Assembly (NCBI RefSeq): GCF_025118155.1
Contig: NW_026251411.1
Span: forward strand, 124,001 to 188,000
Direction of reading: 5' to 3'
DNA length: 64,000 nucleotides
Source of the DNA: Cokeromyces recurvatus
Lineage: Eukaryota; Mucoromycota; Mucoromycetes; Mucorales; Mucoraceae
The notes under the pieces are model-generated. The model made no database searches. It was not told the origin of the DNA and saw only the letters and a program-made list of their open reading frames with translations. This document shows positions 1-13,463 of the stretch, in pieces (position 1 is the stretch's first letter; each line of letters opens with the position of its first letter). The position numbers were made by a program, and so were the translations under genes.

Positions 1-14
1 AATAACTCCTTTCC

Positions 15-2853
15 TTAGTCTTTGTTAGCCGCTCCTCCACGACCCCGTCCACGTCCTCGTCCACGTCCTCGTCCTCGTCCACGTCCACGGTCAGATGCAT
101 TATTTGCCATATATGTCTTCCTCTCTTTTTGTTTACGGTCTCGTTCAAGACGTTCCCCCCAATATGCTTCGTAATTATCATCCTTAAAGGAAGTATCTTC
201 TTCAACTTCAGGTTGTTTTTCAAGCTTTTTCTTTTGATCAAAACCACCCATAAGTAGCACCTCCTGCCATCGATCCACAGCTTCCCAAAAGTGGTTGTTA
301 GAAATAGATGCAAAGTTAGGAGCAATTTCACGATCTTTCCCCTTTCCAATAACATCTGGCTCTGGCAACAACGCTGTGAGTTCATGTAACTCTTCTTTTG
401 GAAGCTTTTGAAGTAATTCTGGTATTAAAGACTATTTACATATAAATGTTAAATAATGTATAAAATATACAATTAAGATTCTAGAATAGAGTTTCTTACC
501 CTTAAATCTGCTTCTGTAAGATAACTCTCACTATTTTCAAGTAATGCTTTAAGTTTTTCATTTTCATTTTCATTTTCATTTTCATTTTCCTCTTCCTCTT
601 CCTCTTCCTCAAACAACATGCCTTCTTCATAGTCATCAATAACATAATTTTGTTTTTCCTTTTTTGCATCTCTGACACTTCTTCTGGGTCTAGAGTGTGT
701 TTGGTTTATCGTCATTGCATTATCCTTTTCTATAAGATCTTCAGATGAAATCTTATCTTCTTCTTTTTCAAATTGAATATATTTTGTTGGTTTAAATTCA
801 TTAATAGACTGCTTTTGTTTATTTTGACGTATACGCTTTGTACTGGAACTTTCTTCAGCAACGTTATCTGCCATAGACGGTTCAAGATCGATTATTTTAC
901 GTTTTGATACGCGTTTGAATGGCCTATTTGAACTTTCGGCATAAGCAATATCTGGAATAGACTGGATTTCTTCACTCGTTGGCTCTTTGTGTATAAATGT
1001 ATGGTTTGGGCAGCAGGTGTACTATTTTGGCCCATTGCCTCATTTTCCGTCTTTTCTTCTTCTATAGGATTATCTTCAGTATTTGTAATAATAGCCTTAG
1101 ATATAGATTCTGTATTTATTACAGTGTTCTGTTTTTTTGGTTTGCGTGAAACACGTTTTGGTGCTTTTTTAGCAGCAGCAGCAGTAGTAGTAATAGTATT
1201 GGCAGTACTAGGACCCTCTTTTCTGCTATGTTCTTTCTGGGTCTACCTCGAGTAGCGCGTTTTGGTTTTAATACTTGAGAAGGCTGTTCAACTTCAGTCA
1301 TGCGTTCATATAAGATTTTCTATTTTCAAATTTGTTCATTAGTGTCATTTTCAAGAGCTTCTGTCATTCTCTTGCTTTGTTTAAATTGAGTAGCATTATT
1401 AGAGATTGCAACAGCAGGGTCGTCGTTTTTACCATTTTGTTTTTCAATTGACAGAGGAATAGCATTCATGGATTCAGTATTTACAGATTTTGCTACAGTG
1501 TTCATTTCATAGGGGTTTGTTTCATATTGACAATACTCTTTAGGTATCTGATTAGATAAATTAGTAGTATTTTGAATATTCTTGGTATCTTTTACAGTTT
1601 CGGTATAAATAACAGGTTCACTGCTGGTATTTTTCTTTTTTGATTTATCCATTTTACAATTCTGAATGTTTTCAGAATTTATTTTATCTTTTGCAACTTG
1701 TATAGCATTAGCCTTATTCTTTCGTTGATATGGCCTTTTGGGTTTTGCATCTTTCATATTAACTGTCTTGACTGTTTTATTTTGCCGTCTGACATATGCT
1801 CTTTTAGGTTTTCGTTTTTCAACTGTTCCATCATAGTTAGCTTGAGGTTCAATATTTGAAATGGTATTGGCTGTAGCACTTGACTCAATAGTAGATTCTT
1901 TTTTGTTTTCAAGTAAATTTTCTACTTTGAGTAATTGCTTAGATGATTCGGTGGAAACATGAGTTGAATTTTCTGCCTGTTTTTGATTATTTGATATGTA
2001 CTGATTTATTTTCTTTGATGGGGTTTCAATATCACCTGCAATACTTGAATCTTTATCTATTGATGTAGTATGTAAAGAATATTTAGTGGCATTTATATCT
2101 TCACTTGGTATCTCAGTAAGAGTGGAAAAGTATTATGAGTAGGATATTTAGAAGTAACAGGTAATGGTTCGTTTGTAGTCATATAGCTGTAGAAGTTATC
2201 AGGTTTTCTTTGATTAATTGGGGTATTAACCTCATTCTTACTTTTGATCAATCCAGGGATATTAGGGGTGATATTTTCAGATAATTTACTTGATTGGTAT
2301 TGATGATTCTGCCTTGATGTGGCAATAGCTGAAACAGCATCTCCTATAGTTACAAAAGATTCTGCTTCTGCCTCATGTATATTTTGCTGGTATAATTGGT
2401 TTTGTTGAGTCAATATTGATGTGTTAGTATCATTTATGTTTTGAGAATTTGTTAGTTTTTTATTTGGCACCCTATTATGAAATCTTTCATAGTTAGGTTC
2501 TATAAAATCAGACTGAAATGCTTCAGTCATATGAACTTCTGACATTTCATCTGTGACAGTATTATCATTCATTAATGAAGCTATAGTAGTTGGTTTTGAA
2601 GTCATAGATTTTGAAGTTTCAATATTAGATAAAGTGTGTTCAACAGCTTGTGTTATATCTGAACTAAAACCAATACATGCGTCATAATCAACTTGCATTA
2701 GAGTTTCAGAGTTCGACGAAGCTGGTTTAGCAGAAACACGAGTACTACGTTGAGGTTCTTCTAATGATTTGCTAAGGCTAGTACGACCTTGACCACGACC
2801 ACGAACACGTCCTTGACCACGAACACGTCCTTGACCACGAACACGTTCTTGGA

Positions 2854-2886
<33 letters not shown>

Positions 2887-3489
2887 AGCCACGACCACGA
2901 CCACGGCCACGACCACGACCATAACTAGGAGGTATTTCATTGTTAGTAATTTGGATATCCATGCCACTAGAGGTTAAATCTTCACCACGCCGTTCTCGTT
3001 ATTAGGTCCAAGATCATCATCTGAAGATTGTTCACGTTTAGAGGGAATTTAAAGATTCCATAGTAGCTGGTTTAGGATTTTCTACAGTATTATGAATGTG
3101 TTCTTTAGATGTAGCTTCTACAATATTAGATGTAGTTGTTGGTTGATCAAAGGTATCATGGCTGATGATTACGTTTGTATTGCCATCTATTTCAAAGTTA
3201 TGTATGTTAATTCTGAAGTTTGTTATGATGTGTGTATATTTTTATTATATATCTTGTCTATTTATTAGTCCATTTTTACCTGTTAAATTGTTCTTTAAAA
3301 AGTGATTGGTATCATTCATATTAAAAAAAGGATTATGGATTTGATCACGTAAAAGATAGTTTGTAGAAAATTGTTTCACATTCTCTTCAGTATTTGTAAG
3401 ATCTAAAATAAGATTAATTATATTATACAGTTATGTTTTATTTTTTTTTTTTTTTTATTTTCTTTACCAATTAACTCATTGTTATTCAT
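15..3489 (-). CDS. ASX-homology (DEUBAD) domain chromatin protein, AT-hook-like
   Basis: The C-terminal part (about 436 down to 180) reads LPKEELHELTALLPEPD, then SNNHFWEAVDRWQEVLLMGGFD and a following YWGERLERD. This matches the Asx homology/DEUBAD domain of Additional-sex-combs-like proteins, including the D/E-x-Y-x-G segment after it. In that family the domain activates a BAP1-type H2A deubiquitinase; that role here is inferred. Reading upstream, a small first exon (3489-3468, MNNNELI) splices to 3402-3280 and then to a long low-complexity region. At least five basic PKR-type AT-hook-like motifs follow, near 1800, 1740, 1260, 1150 and 905. Arg-Gly tracts sit at both ends of the protein (about 2925-2780 and 95-31). 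A Glu-rich stretch lies at about 620-550. An intron at 498-437 splits the DEUBAD region. Several single-base frame breaks (for example near 3030, 2990 and 1010) interrupt the long exon, so the full length of about 1,000 residues is approximate. The domain call is firm; the joining of all exons into one gene is likely but not proven. Confidence 0.68.
2780..2925 (-). repeat. Arg-Gly coding repeat, N-terminal tract
   Basis: A CCACGA/CCACGN hexamer-like repeat on the plus strand encodes alternating Arg-Gly on the minus strand, followed by Arg-Val-Arg-Gly-Gln units of period 15 bases. A second shorter tract of the same type lies at about 31-95, at the protein's C-terminus. RG tracts usually bind RNA and are methylated; that is family knowledge, not visible here. 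Confidence 0.8.
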
Positions 3490-5101
3490 GTTTGAATATA
3501 TATTTCAACAATGTAGATATGTAAATAGGTTGATTCCTTTAAGCAGTGATTTTTATATGAACCTGCAAGAATGAATAAAAAAAAAATAAATAAGATAAAA
3601 AATAAATAAGATAAAATAAAAATAAAATAAAAATAAAAATAAAAAGGAGAACAAGACTAGTAGTTAAATTATTTATAAAAACACGTCTTAATATATTTTA
3701 TCATTTGTCACATGATAATTATAATGTTGCTAGTTATGTCTATTATAAAGTATTTGTTAATAGTTTCTACATGTTTAACAACATCGTATATACATGCAAA
3801 AGAGCATGTATAGACCCTAATAACATAAATAGGTATATATTGGAGTCATGATTGTTAAGGGAAAGAACAGAAATAATTAGTCAACATCTACACTGCTTTG
3901 TTAGGCTAGTTTGAATATTAGTGTAAGAATAGAATAAGCGTACAAAGACGAGTACGCTTCAGAGAATCACTAAACAATTTGCTTTATGTTAACAGAATAA
4001 AGAGATAATGGAATCTTGTTAACTTTTGAAATAACAGCAAATACTAGTAGTTGATGACTAAGAATTCAGTTTCTATGATAATGTAATTATGTTTCCTTGA
4101 TAATACAAAGTCGAAATGATTATCCTTTATATAGCTAAATAAATAGAGGTTTTATTTTACAACATACAAGTATTATCCTACACAAGTGAATTCAAAGTAA
4201 CACCTTCTATTCTCTTCTTACAGGATATACAAAACATATTTATACATATAATTAATATCTTTATTTCGTTAGAAAGAAAAAGATCAAGCTTTGATGGACA
4301 AAAAGTTTACACAGACAGACCTTAAAGCATGATGAAGAGCACCGCTATTCTCCCTCCTCATAGAGAAGAAAGATCCACCTGTCGAATGTCAACATCAGAA
4401 AACTGTTTCCATCGTCTATTCTCTTGTTTGCGGAAATCTTGATAAAGTAGTTGTCATAGTTTGACTGTATAAATTGGTTTTTTGAGACTTGTTTATCAAA
4501 CATTTTATAATAAAAAAGCACACTCATTATTTTAAGATATTTATATTAAAATAAAAATAAAAATTGACAACATTTTTTAATGACAATAAGTATTGATTGT
4601 TGTTGTTATTAATAGTAGTAATCCACCGGTACTAGTGACGACACTTTTTATTAAAATACTAACAGAATAAATTCTAGATAAGCTTGAATTGTAAGAGTGT
4701 GATAAACCAGATGCATATATTCTTTTGTGCTATGTTTACTAGTAGTAGAGAATTATACATATTTGTATTTTGAAGATGTGTTGTATAATTTTTATTAAAG
4801 CTATGATATTCTTTAGCAGAATAGTGAGGTGGTAATGATGAAATTTCCTTTTTTTTTTTTTTTTCGTAAATGACAAAATAAATGCTGCGATCTATATCTT
4901 TTATAACTCTAATAAAGACTTATTATTACTTGTATCAATATGACTGTGAAACAAAAAAAAAAATAACTAAAAACTCACTAACAAAAATAAAATGACTAAA
5001 ATGTAACTATTATATGTATTAAACATTGGTATTGTATTATTCGATATATTATTTTATACGCATTAAAACAAGATTATACTTCTTGTCTATCATAATTACT
5101 A
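3490..5101. other. Intergenic, 1.6 kb, no gene recognised
   Basis: AT-rich sequence between two minus-strand genes. It would hold the promoter of the ASX-like gene and the 3' end of the ArfGAP gene. It contains (AATAA)n-like A-rich runs (3575-3650), a poly-T run (about 4850-4864) and a 60-codon open stretch at 4345-4527 (minus) with no visible family resemblance, splice context or low-bias composition. I see no tRNA, repeat or transposon end. Confidence 0.6.
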
Positions 5102-5390
5102 TCATTTTCCTGTGGTAATAGGCTGGGGTATAACTTGAGTACGCTGAATAGCTGCTTGACCACGTAGGCTATTTTTTGCATTCAAATAATCAAGGGCCTC
5201 ATCATCAACTAAATCTCCTAATCCAATCAATACAGCCAAGTGATGACCTGTATAGCAATCCACAATGGAAACATCAGCACCATTTTGTAGTAAAAACTCA
5301 GCCATTATAAATTGTCGAGGTTGAGCTACTTCTTCTGAAAGACTATAGATACTACTGTTGCGACTGTTAACACTCTGAGAACTACCTTCG

Positions 5391-5423
<33 letters not shown>

Positions 5424-8280
5424 TGATAGCTACTACAGCTTTGGTATCTAGAATGATGCTTATTAGGTGGACTTGAAATAACTTCTTGAGGTTCATTCTT
5501 AAGACGATTGTCTATAGTCGTATCCTTCATTTGATGTATTGTGTATTTATTTTCATCACTGCTGATGATTTCCTCATCTGATAATTCTGAACAATATTCC
5601 ATTATTGAATGATGTCGTGAAATCAAGGCTAAATGCAAAGCATATCGTACAATAAATTTGTTTTTATATGCTTGTTCAAGAGGTGGGTATTGGAGTGGAC
5701 AGGTTACTATTATGTTATTTTTTGAAATCTGATTTCCATGACGATCCAGGTAGGGTATTTCAAGTATTTCTCGTTCTTCTTCTTTGTTTAAATCAACTAA
5801 TGGTATGATTGACCGATTATTATGATCATTTTGAAAGAATGGTTTGTTTACATCAGCACCTAGAGCAATAGCATGCATAGCTTGTGGAATGTCATTGTTT
5901 TCGATAGCAGTGTATAATAGATTCATGGAATCAATCGATCTATCGTTCTTACATTTCACAAATGCTCGTTCAATGTATTTAGCTTGAATAAATTTAAGCT
6001 TAGTTTCTCTTGAGTCACTGGGTATAGGTTTCTTTATGTTCATCGACGTTATATGTTCATTAGACAGTAATTCAGATTCCCATATTTCATTTGCTTTTCG
6101 ATTACCCATTGACATTAATACTTGAACAATTTCAGGGGTAAAAGAGGAACTGTCTAAAATTAAGGACCTAACTTTAGAAATATGTGTACCTAAACTACGA
6201 TGAATACCAGAGCATTCTAACATGTATATATACAAATATATATATGAATATACAAATAAATAATGACAGTTTCAATTTACTATAAAATGATGGCCCCCCT
6301 TTTTTTTTCTTTACCTATACACAAAAGAATACCAAGGTTCAATGAACACCATTCAGGACTCTTGGCTGAACAATCAGCGCAAATCATATTTGATTCATCT
6401 TTTCTTAATTCTTTCAATAATTTAAGCCCTTCTTCCTTCTCCTTTTCCAAAGTAAGATTAGTTGGATTTTGTGATGAACTTGGCGTTGATTTATTATAAT
6501 TATAATTATAATTGCTATTATTTTTCATATTTCGTTTCTTCTTCTTCTTCAAATACTTTTCTTTTGCAGCCGCTAATCCACTCAAAGCTCCTGATAAAGA
6601 TCTTGACTGTAGCCATGAACTTGAAATTGACTTTTTTGTCATTTTTTCATTACACAAATCTAGAGCACTAGCTGAACCATTTAATAAGTCTATGATAGCA
6701 TTATTGATAGTCGCAAGCCATTCAGATAACTCTTCATTTGATGTTGCTTGATACATACGTCGAAATTTGGGAGTAATGACCTCAAAACAGAAACGACGTT
6801 CAGCATCTCTGGCTTCCCTAATTGTAGCAAAGCGTAAATTGATGGGTTCCAATATGCTGTTCAAGTTGTTTTTTCCAATTGACATATTCATGAAGTTGAC
6901 CACCGCTTACTACACACCAATACCTTTCAGAAAGAAAGAATCACAAGTATAAAAGAGTAAGAGTAAAAGTAAAAAGTAAATTAGATTAGATGTATAAAAC
7001 TTACTTGTGCCAATGAATATTCGAAGATACATCAAATGAATTCATGTTTCTAGATGGCTTTGATGGTGCGAATAAGAAACCTTCCTTTTTATGTCCCATT
7101 GTAGCAGCTAAACGATGATTTTGTTGTTCCATATCACGGATCCCTTTAAATTTAGAAGTTCGACTCTTGTTAGCATCAAGACCTTCGAGAGGTGATATAT
7201 CATTCTCATTTAGTAAAGGAGGTGGTGGTGGTGGTGATAAGGCTATATCAGTTGATATACTATGACGACCATGAAAAGAGTTTTTCCTTTCTAAAGTCTT
7301 ATTCAAGGTTACTGACGTATTTTCAGTAATTGTAGGTGAGGATATGTATTTTGAAATCAATATCTTTCTCTTTTCATCACGTTCCTGAGATACGACTTTT
7401 TGTTCTTTAGATGCTTCAACTACTTTATTAGCAATTTCTTCAAGACCGAATTTGTAAGGTTCTAAAATCTTTGTGACAGAATGAAATAAGCATATTGTTT
7501 TTCATAATGGTTAAGTAAATGATAAAGGATCTCTTGTTCCTTTTTACCACCATGAAGGTCCTGTAGAAATGAATAATATTCAAAACGAACGATATCGAAA
7601 TGTCTCTTTTTAAGCATAAATTCAGATTCGGCTTTTAACTTTCTTTTCTCTATAACTTATATGCTTATAAGCATGTCATGAATGCATATATTAATTTTTT
7701 CTTTTTTTTTTTTTTTTTTTTTTTTTATATTTGTATACAAAACTAACTAATTTGTACCTGAATTAGAAGAAGTTGTCTTTATACTTAAATACTTTGATAA
7801 ATTTGAATAATATTCTTTACTAACATCCTCAAATTGACGTCGTTTAGCTTCAGCTGTCTTGATATCAAAATCATATAATTTTTGTAGAGGAGATATTAAC
7901 AAATTTTGCATACAAAACGTAAGTCTCTCTTGTTGTTCATTCAGTTTATCCCAGATATGGTCCAAGTAATGTGTAAAGAGTGGTTCTGAAAAGGAGGCCT
8001 CCCTTAAGGTTTCCATAAATCTTTTATCCTCTTCCAGTACAAGACACTTGGCATCAAAGGAGGCTGTTGCAGCTTTTAAAATTTGTTTAAGTTGATGTCT
8101 TAGTGTACTTGTTTTCCCTTCATACTCTTTTAACGTAGCTCTAAAGAGGGGTCCATCTTCAAGATCGACTTCAAGAGAGCATCGAAAGGGTGAATGTTGA
8201 TGGTCATTACTTTTTCTACTAGATGATTTTTCTAGATCGACAGAGGACGAAACTATACTTTCCGTCATAGGTTCGTTCAT
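5102..8280 (-). CDS. ACAP-type Arf GTPase-activating protein (BAR-PH-ArfGAP-ankyrin)
   Basis: Four exons. Exon 1 (8280 to about 7758) and the start of exon 2 (about 7655) encode a helical BAR-domain N-terminus that would dimerise and sense curved membrane. After a Ser/Pro-rich linker with a run of six prolines, a PH domain starts at GHKKEGFLF. It crosses an intron (7002 to about 6936) into KYWCVVSGGQLHEYV and RFCFEV. The ArfGAP zinc finger follows as CADC...SPEWCSLNLG...LCIECSGIHRSLG, split by an intron at about 6315-6222. All four Cys and the catalytic Arg of HRSLG are present. The C-terminus carries ankyrin-like repeats (NNDIPQAMHAIALGADVNKP, AEFLLQNGADVSIVDCYTGH) separated by a poly-Ser tract coded by AGT repeats (5393-5422). 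Family role: it stimulates GTP hydrolysis on Arf during endocytic and recycling traffic. Single-base breaks near 7480 and 6865 (an A6 run) look like sequencing errors. Confidence 0.88.
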
Positions 8281-8458
8281 TAATAATAATTAATGGTTGT
8301 GAGGACACTAATGAAAATGAAAAGAAAAAGAAAAAAAAAAATAAATAAATAAAGAAGAAAATGCAATTTTATTATCATTATTACTGTTGTTTTTAATTTA
8401 AACTCAGTAAAATTCAGATTTTTTCTATTGTAATGAAATGAAAAAAATCTTTATGATG

Positions 8459-8500
<42 letters not shown>

Positions 8501-8959
8501 ACAGAGAGAGAGAGAGAGAGACATTATTATGATTATGTGGATTTAACTACAATAAAAAAGAGAAGAAGAAAAAGAAGAGAAACATGCATGCATGCATGTA
8601 TGCATGCGTGTATCAATCTATGATAAAAAAAATGGCTTTTTTTGACTAAAGTTTTACTTTAAAGTTTCCTATTAACTAATGAAATTTAAATACTTGTTAT
8701 TATCGACGAATCATGGACATCTATAGTTTTTCTCTTTATTTCATGCGCTTAATCTTGTTTTAATATGTGCTTATTTTGACATTCTTTCCTATGACACACA
8801 CATCTACTGGATATGAATAAAATCAAGTTTAAATGTATAGTCTATCATAATAAAAATGAGTAGCAGGTTTAGCATACAAGTAATAATGTGTTTCATAATA
8901 AATCATCCTTTATTCATTTATATTCTAAATATGTATTATTATTATCATCATCATCAGCT
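8281..8959. other. Intergenic with poly-A, GA and ATGC microsatellites
   Basis: Between the ArfGAP start and the pyruvate carboxylase stop. It holds a poly-A run followed by (GA)n/(GACA)n at about 8459-8521 and an ATGC tetranucleotide repeat at about 8583-8607. No gene is visible. Confidence 0.6.
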
Positions 8960-11900
8960 TTAATTCTCATTTACAATTTGAATGACTAAATCTCCTGAAC
9001 TCAATGAATCTCCTGATTGAGCTACAACACGATCAACTCTACCAGGAATAGGTGCAGTGACAACGGTTTCCATCTTCATGGCACTCAACACAGCAATTTG
9101 ATCTCCTGCCTTGACATTTGTCCTGCCTTGACTTTTACTTCAATCACAACACCTGACATGGGGCAGCCACATCACCAGGTTACTAGGATTTGCTTTTTCT
9201 CGTGTGACAACCTCCACAGCTAAAAATTCAAATAATAAAATAAATATGCATATACGAATATACTAATACATATAAATGTGTATTTGTTTAATACTTGCCT
9301 GCATTTCTATCAGCAATACCAACTACACGAGCTTCACCATTCAGTTCAAAGTAAACATCACGTTTACCATTATTGTTAAGAGGACCTACGGCTAATAACT
9401 TGATAATCAAGGTCTTGCCTTCTTCAATCTCTACATGGAATTCTTCACCAATTTCAGGTTTTGATAAAAAGTAACGTGTGGGGACAACTGAGAGATCACC
9501 ATATTGGCTCACTGTATCACGGTAATCAGCAAAGACTTGAGGATAGAGAGCAGCAGAGATGACATCATAATCTCGAATGGAGGATCCATATTTCTTTGTC
9601 AGTTCTTCTTTTAGTTTTCCTAAATCAAGAGGTTCAAGGGAGGCACCAGGACGTCCATCTAGACGAGGTAAACCCTTGATGATATTGGAACGTAAGGGCT
9701 CGGGGAAACCACCATAGGGTTGACCTAAATAACCTTGGAAGAATTCAACAACAGAGGTAGGGAAGGATAAGGTGGCAGCACGTTCTTCAACGTCTTGACC
9801 GCTTAATCCATTAGATACCATAAATTGAGCTAAATCACCTACGACCTTGGAGGAAGGTGTGACCTTGACGAGATCACCACATAATTTATTGGCTTCAGCG
9901 TATGCCTTCTTGATTTGAACCCATTGAGAACCTAAGCCTAGTTGTTGTGATTGGAACATGAGATTCGTATATTGACCACCTGGCATTTCGTGATCATAGA
10001 CACCAGAGTCAGCTGATTTGACATTCGCCTCAAAGCAAGAGTAAAGAAGACGCGCTTGCTCCCAATAGGTATTAAGGGCATGTATATGAGTAAGGTCAAT
10101 ACCCGTATGTAAATCAGATTGTTCAAGGGCAGCTACAATCGCACCCATAGCAGGTTGTGAGGTCATACCGGACATGGAATCAATTGCAGCGTCTACGATA
10201 TCTGCACCAGCAAGGCTTGCAGCTATCATAGAGGCAACACCCGTACCAGCGGTATCATGTGTATGAACATGAATGGGCAAATCAGGGAATCTCTCACGTA
10301 GAGCCTCTATCAACATCTTGGCTGCCTTGGGTTTCAAAAGACCAGCCATATCCTTAATACCCAAGATATGAATTCCTTCATTCACTAATTGTTGAGCCAA
10401 GTCCAAATAATAGTCAAGTGTGTACTTTCTCTTGTTAGGGTTAGAGACATCACCGGTATAACAAAGGGTAGCCTCTACGACACCACCTGCTTTCTTAACT
10501 GCATCAATACCTAATTTCATATTTCGACATAGTTGAGTGAATCAAAGACTCTAAAGATATCCATACCGGCTTTCACCGCCTTATCACAGAATTCATAAAT
10601 GACATTGTCTGGATAAGAGGTATAGCCGACCGCATTCGCACCTCTCAAGAGCATTTGGAAAGGGATATTAGGTACAGCTTTACGTAATTTCATTAAACGA
10701 TCCCAGGGGTCCTCATGTAAGAATCGCATCGAGACATCAAAGGTAGCACCACCCCAACATTCAAGAGCGAATGCATTAGCAAGGGCATGTGCTGTAGTAG
10801 GAGCGACACGTAATAAATCCAGAGTACGAACACGAGTGGCCAAGAGACTTTGATGAGCATCACGCCAGGTGGTATCCATGATTAAAGTACCAGGATGTTC
10901 TCGAATTGCCTTTGCAAAGCCTTCAGGACCCTTTTCTAATAAAACTTGACGCCAACCGTTAGAGGGGAGGGTACGGGATACGTCTATTTTATTGCCCATG
11001 TCATCCAACAGGCCGGGTACTTCAATTTCTTGCTTATAGGTGGGTTCACCTACTTGACCCTTAATCTGTGAACCATTCACGACCACGTCACCCAAATAAC
11101 CCAACATACGTTGAGCACGATTTTGATATTGAACCAATTCAAAGAGATCAGGTGTATCATCAATGAAGGTAGTCCAACAGGTACCTGTGATAAAGGTTGG
11201 ATAAGTGACTAAACGTTGTAGGAAAGGAATATTGGTCTTGACACCACGAATACGGAATTCAACAAGTGCTCTAACGATCTTTCGACGAGCTACTTCAAAT
11301 GTAGAACCAGTACAGGTTACCTTCACTAAAAGTGAATCATAATGAGGAGTGATGACAGCACCTGCAAAGCCAGCACCGCCATCGAGACGAACACCATTAC
11401 CACCCGATGAACGATAGACTTCAATTTTACCGGTATCCGGTTGGAAGCCCTTTTCAGGATCTTCAGTAGTCACACGACATTGAATCGCGTATCCACGTTG
11501 ACGGATACGTTGTTGAGTGAGACCTAATTGAGGGAGAAGAGCACCTGCAGCAATTTGAATCTGAGCAGCGACAATATCGATACCCGTAATCTCTTCAGTG
11601 ATCGTATGCTCAACTTGAATACGAGGATTAATTTCAATAAAATAGTGTCGATTCTGGTTATCAACCAAGAATTCAGCAGTACCCGCATTCTTATACTTGA
11701 CGGCCTTAGCGATCTTGATGGCATCATTCAAGATCGCTTCACGAACCTTGGGATCCAAATTTTTAGCAGGAGCGATCTCTACTACCTTTTGATGACGACG
11801 TTGAACAGAGCAATCACGTTCAAAGAGATGAACGACATTACCAGCACGATCAGCTAATAATTGAACTTCGATATGACGTGGTTTATCCAAGAAGCGTTCG

Positions 11901-12892
11901 ATAAAGACAGTACCATCGCCAAAAGCAGAGAGTGCTTCTGATTTAGCACGATTGAAGGCTTCCTCAAAGGTAGAAGGGTCACGAACAACACGCATACCAC
12001 GACCACCACCACCCATAGCGGCTTTAATAATAATAGGAAAACCATAATCATCAATAAATTGTTTCGCTTCTTCATAGGTACTGACAGGACCGGGTGTACC
12101 AGGTACGACGGGAACACCACATTCGATAGCTTAAAAATAAAATGAAATGAAATAAAATAGACAATTTATAAGTTGCTATTCACATATACATGTTTGTGTG
12201 TATATGCATGTATTTAAATATGTATGTATATACATATATATTTATATATATATATTACCTATAGTTCTAGCTTTTGTCTTATCACCCAAGCTATCAATGA
12301 CATCAGGAGAAGGACCAATAAAAGTAATACCAGCAGCCTCGACTTTACGAGCAAATTCAGCATTTTCAGACAAAAAGCCATAACCTGGATGAATCATGGA
12401 TACACCACGTTCTTTTGCAATACGAACAATTTCATCTTGAGCCAAATAAGCTCCTACAGGAGAATATTGACCTACTTGACCAATTTGATATGATTCATCG
12501 GCCTAACAAAAAAAAAAAAAAAAAAAAAAAAATTAATTTCTTTCTCCTCTCTAGGGTGTATGATTATTTCTGAGTCATTTTTATATATACATACTTTATA
12601 GCGATGCATAGATAATCTATCTTCATAAAAAGATGGCTACTGTTCTCATAGATAATTCATGGGCTGTTCTAAAACAACGAATAGCGATTTCCTAATACCA
12701 AACTTATAACTTTACTTTAGTTTTGTTATTGTATTTACTTTTATAATTCCTTCTTTTTTTTTTTTTGTGAATATTTACACCGCGATTGGCAACCATTAGT
12801 TTACGAAGGTTTCCCATAACTTCACTATTTCTGCGAATTGTTTCAACAGAATGTTCACGTGCAGGCACCTGCAAGCTCAATGATTGTGACAT
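8960..12892 (-). CDS. PYC1: Pyruvate carboxylase
   Basis: Converts pyruvate, ATP and bicarbonate to oxaloacetate, replenishing the TCA cycle; fungal forms are cytosolic. Exon 1 begins [18 protein letters not shown] and runs to KLMVANRG. A short exon at about 12694-12597 encodes [20 protein letters not shown]. The next exons give the biotin carboxylase with [11 protein letters not shown] (ATP-grasp glycine loop) and [12 protein letters not shown]. The carboxyltransferase ([18 protein letters not shown]) and the PYC C-terminal regions lie in the long exon ending at 9299. The last exon (9219-8960) carries the biotinyl motif AMKMETVV near the C-terminus IQIVNEN. The last intron (9298-9220) has a GC donor. 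Breaks: an extra T near 12650, a missing A near 10523 (VENMKLG restored in the other frame), and a cluster in the last exon described under findings. Length (about 1,170 residues) fits the family. Codon use is biased to C-ending codons, as expected for high expression. Confidence 0.95.
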
Positions 12893-13142
12893 TTGAATGA
12901 CTATAAAATGAACATTTTTTTTCCCAATGTTAAATGAATGAAATTTATACTTTTAATGTTTAAATATTTTACCTTTTCTTTTTTTTTATATATTTATAAA
13001 AAAAAATAAAATAAAATAGATAAATAAATAAATAAATGAAAATAAAATTAGAAATAAAAGAAAAAAAAAAAGTTGAGTTAATAGTACGTAACTTTTAAGG
13101 TTTTGATTTTAATTTGTCAAAAATAAAAGTTAAAATACAGAC

Positions 13143-13173
<31 letters not shown>

Positions 13174-13463
13174 TTTTAACGTTACACATACGATTGATTG
13201 TATAATCACATTAATTGTAACACATTTGCTTAATTGAATTCAACTCATTGTTACGACATGAGTATAATTAACCATCCAATGTCATTTAATGTAGACAAAA
13301 AAAAAAAAAAAAAAGGGGGAGGCTATTATTGTAAACTATATTCTTATTTTATTTGATAGTTTATTGTACCATAAACACTTTTTATATAATACACACGTAC
13401 ACGTACACTTACACGTACACGTACACATGCATATACACTTATATTAGCTCGTTAATAAAAAGT
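12893..13463. other. Intergenic, poly-A rich, PYC upstream region
   Basis: Holds the presumed PYC promoter and the 3' end of Pmp3. Three long A runs occur (about 13055-13070, 13142-13170 and 13297-13314), plus a CGTACA-type hexamer repeat at about 13394-13428. No coding signal is recognised. Confidence 0.6.

Noticed and set aside
2789..2977. Plus-strand Thr-rich ORF and minus-strand Val-rich ORF over the RG repeat
   Set aside because: Out-of-frame readings of the CCACGA repeat; the RG frame joins a longer coding context.
4345..4527. 60-codon minus ORF
   Set aside because: No start context, splice partners or recognisable motif; expected by chance in 1.6 kb.
8438..8623. Lys/Arg-rich plus ORF
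   Set aside because: Translation of poly-A and GA microsatellites.
11528..11857. Plus-strand ORF antisense to PYC
   Set aside because: Mirror of a highly conserved, codon-biased gene; no independent signal.
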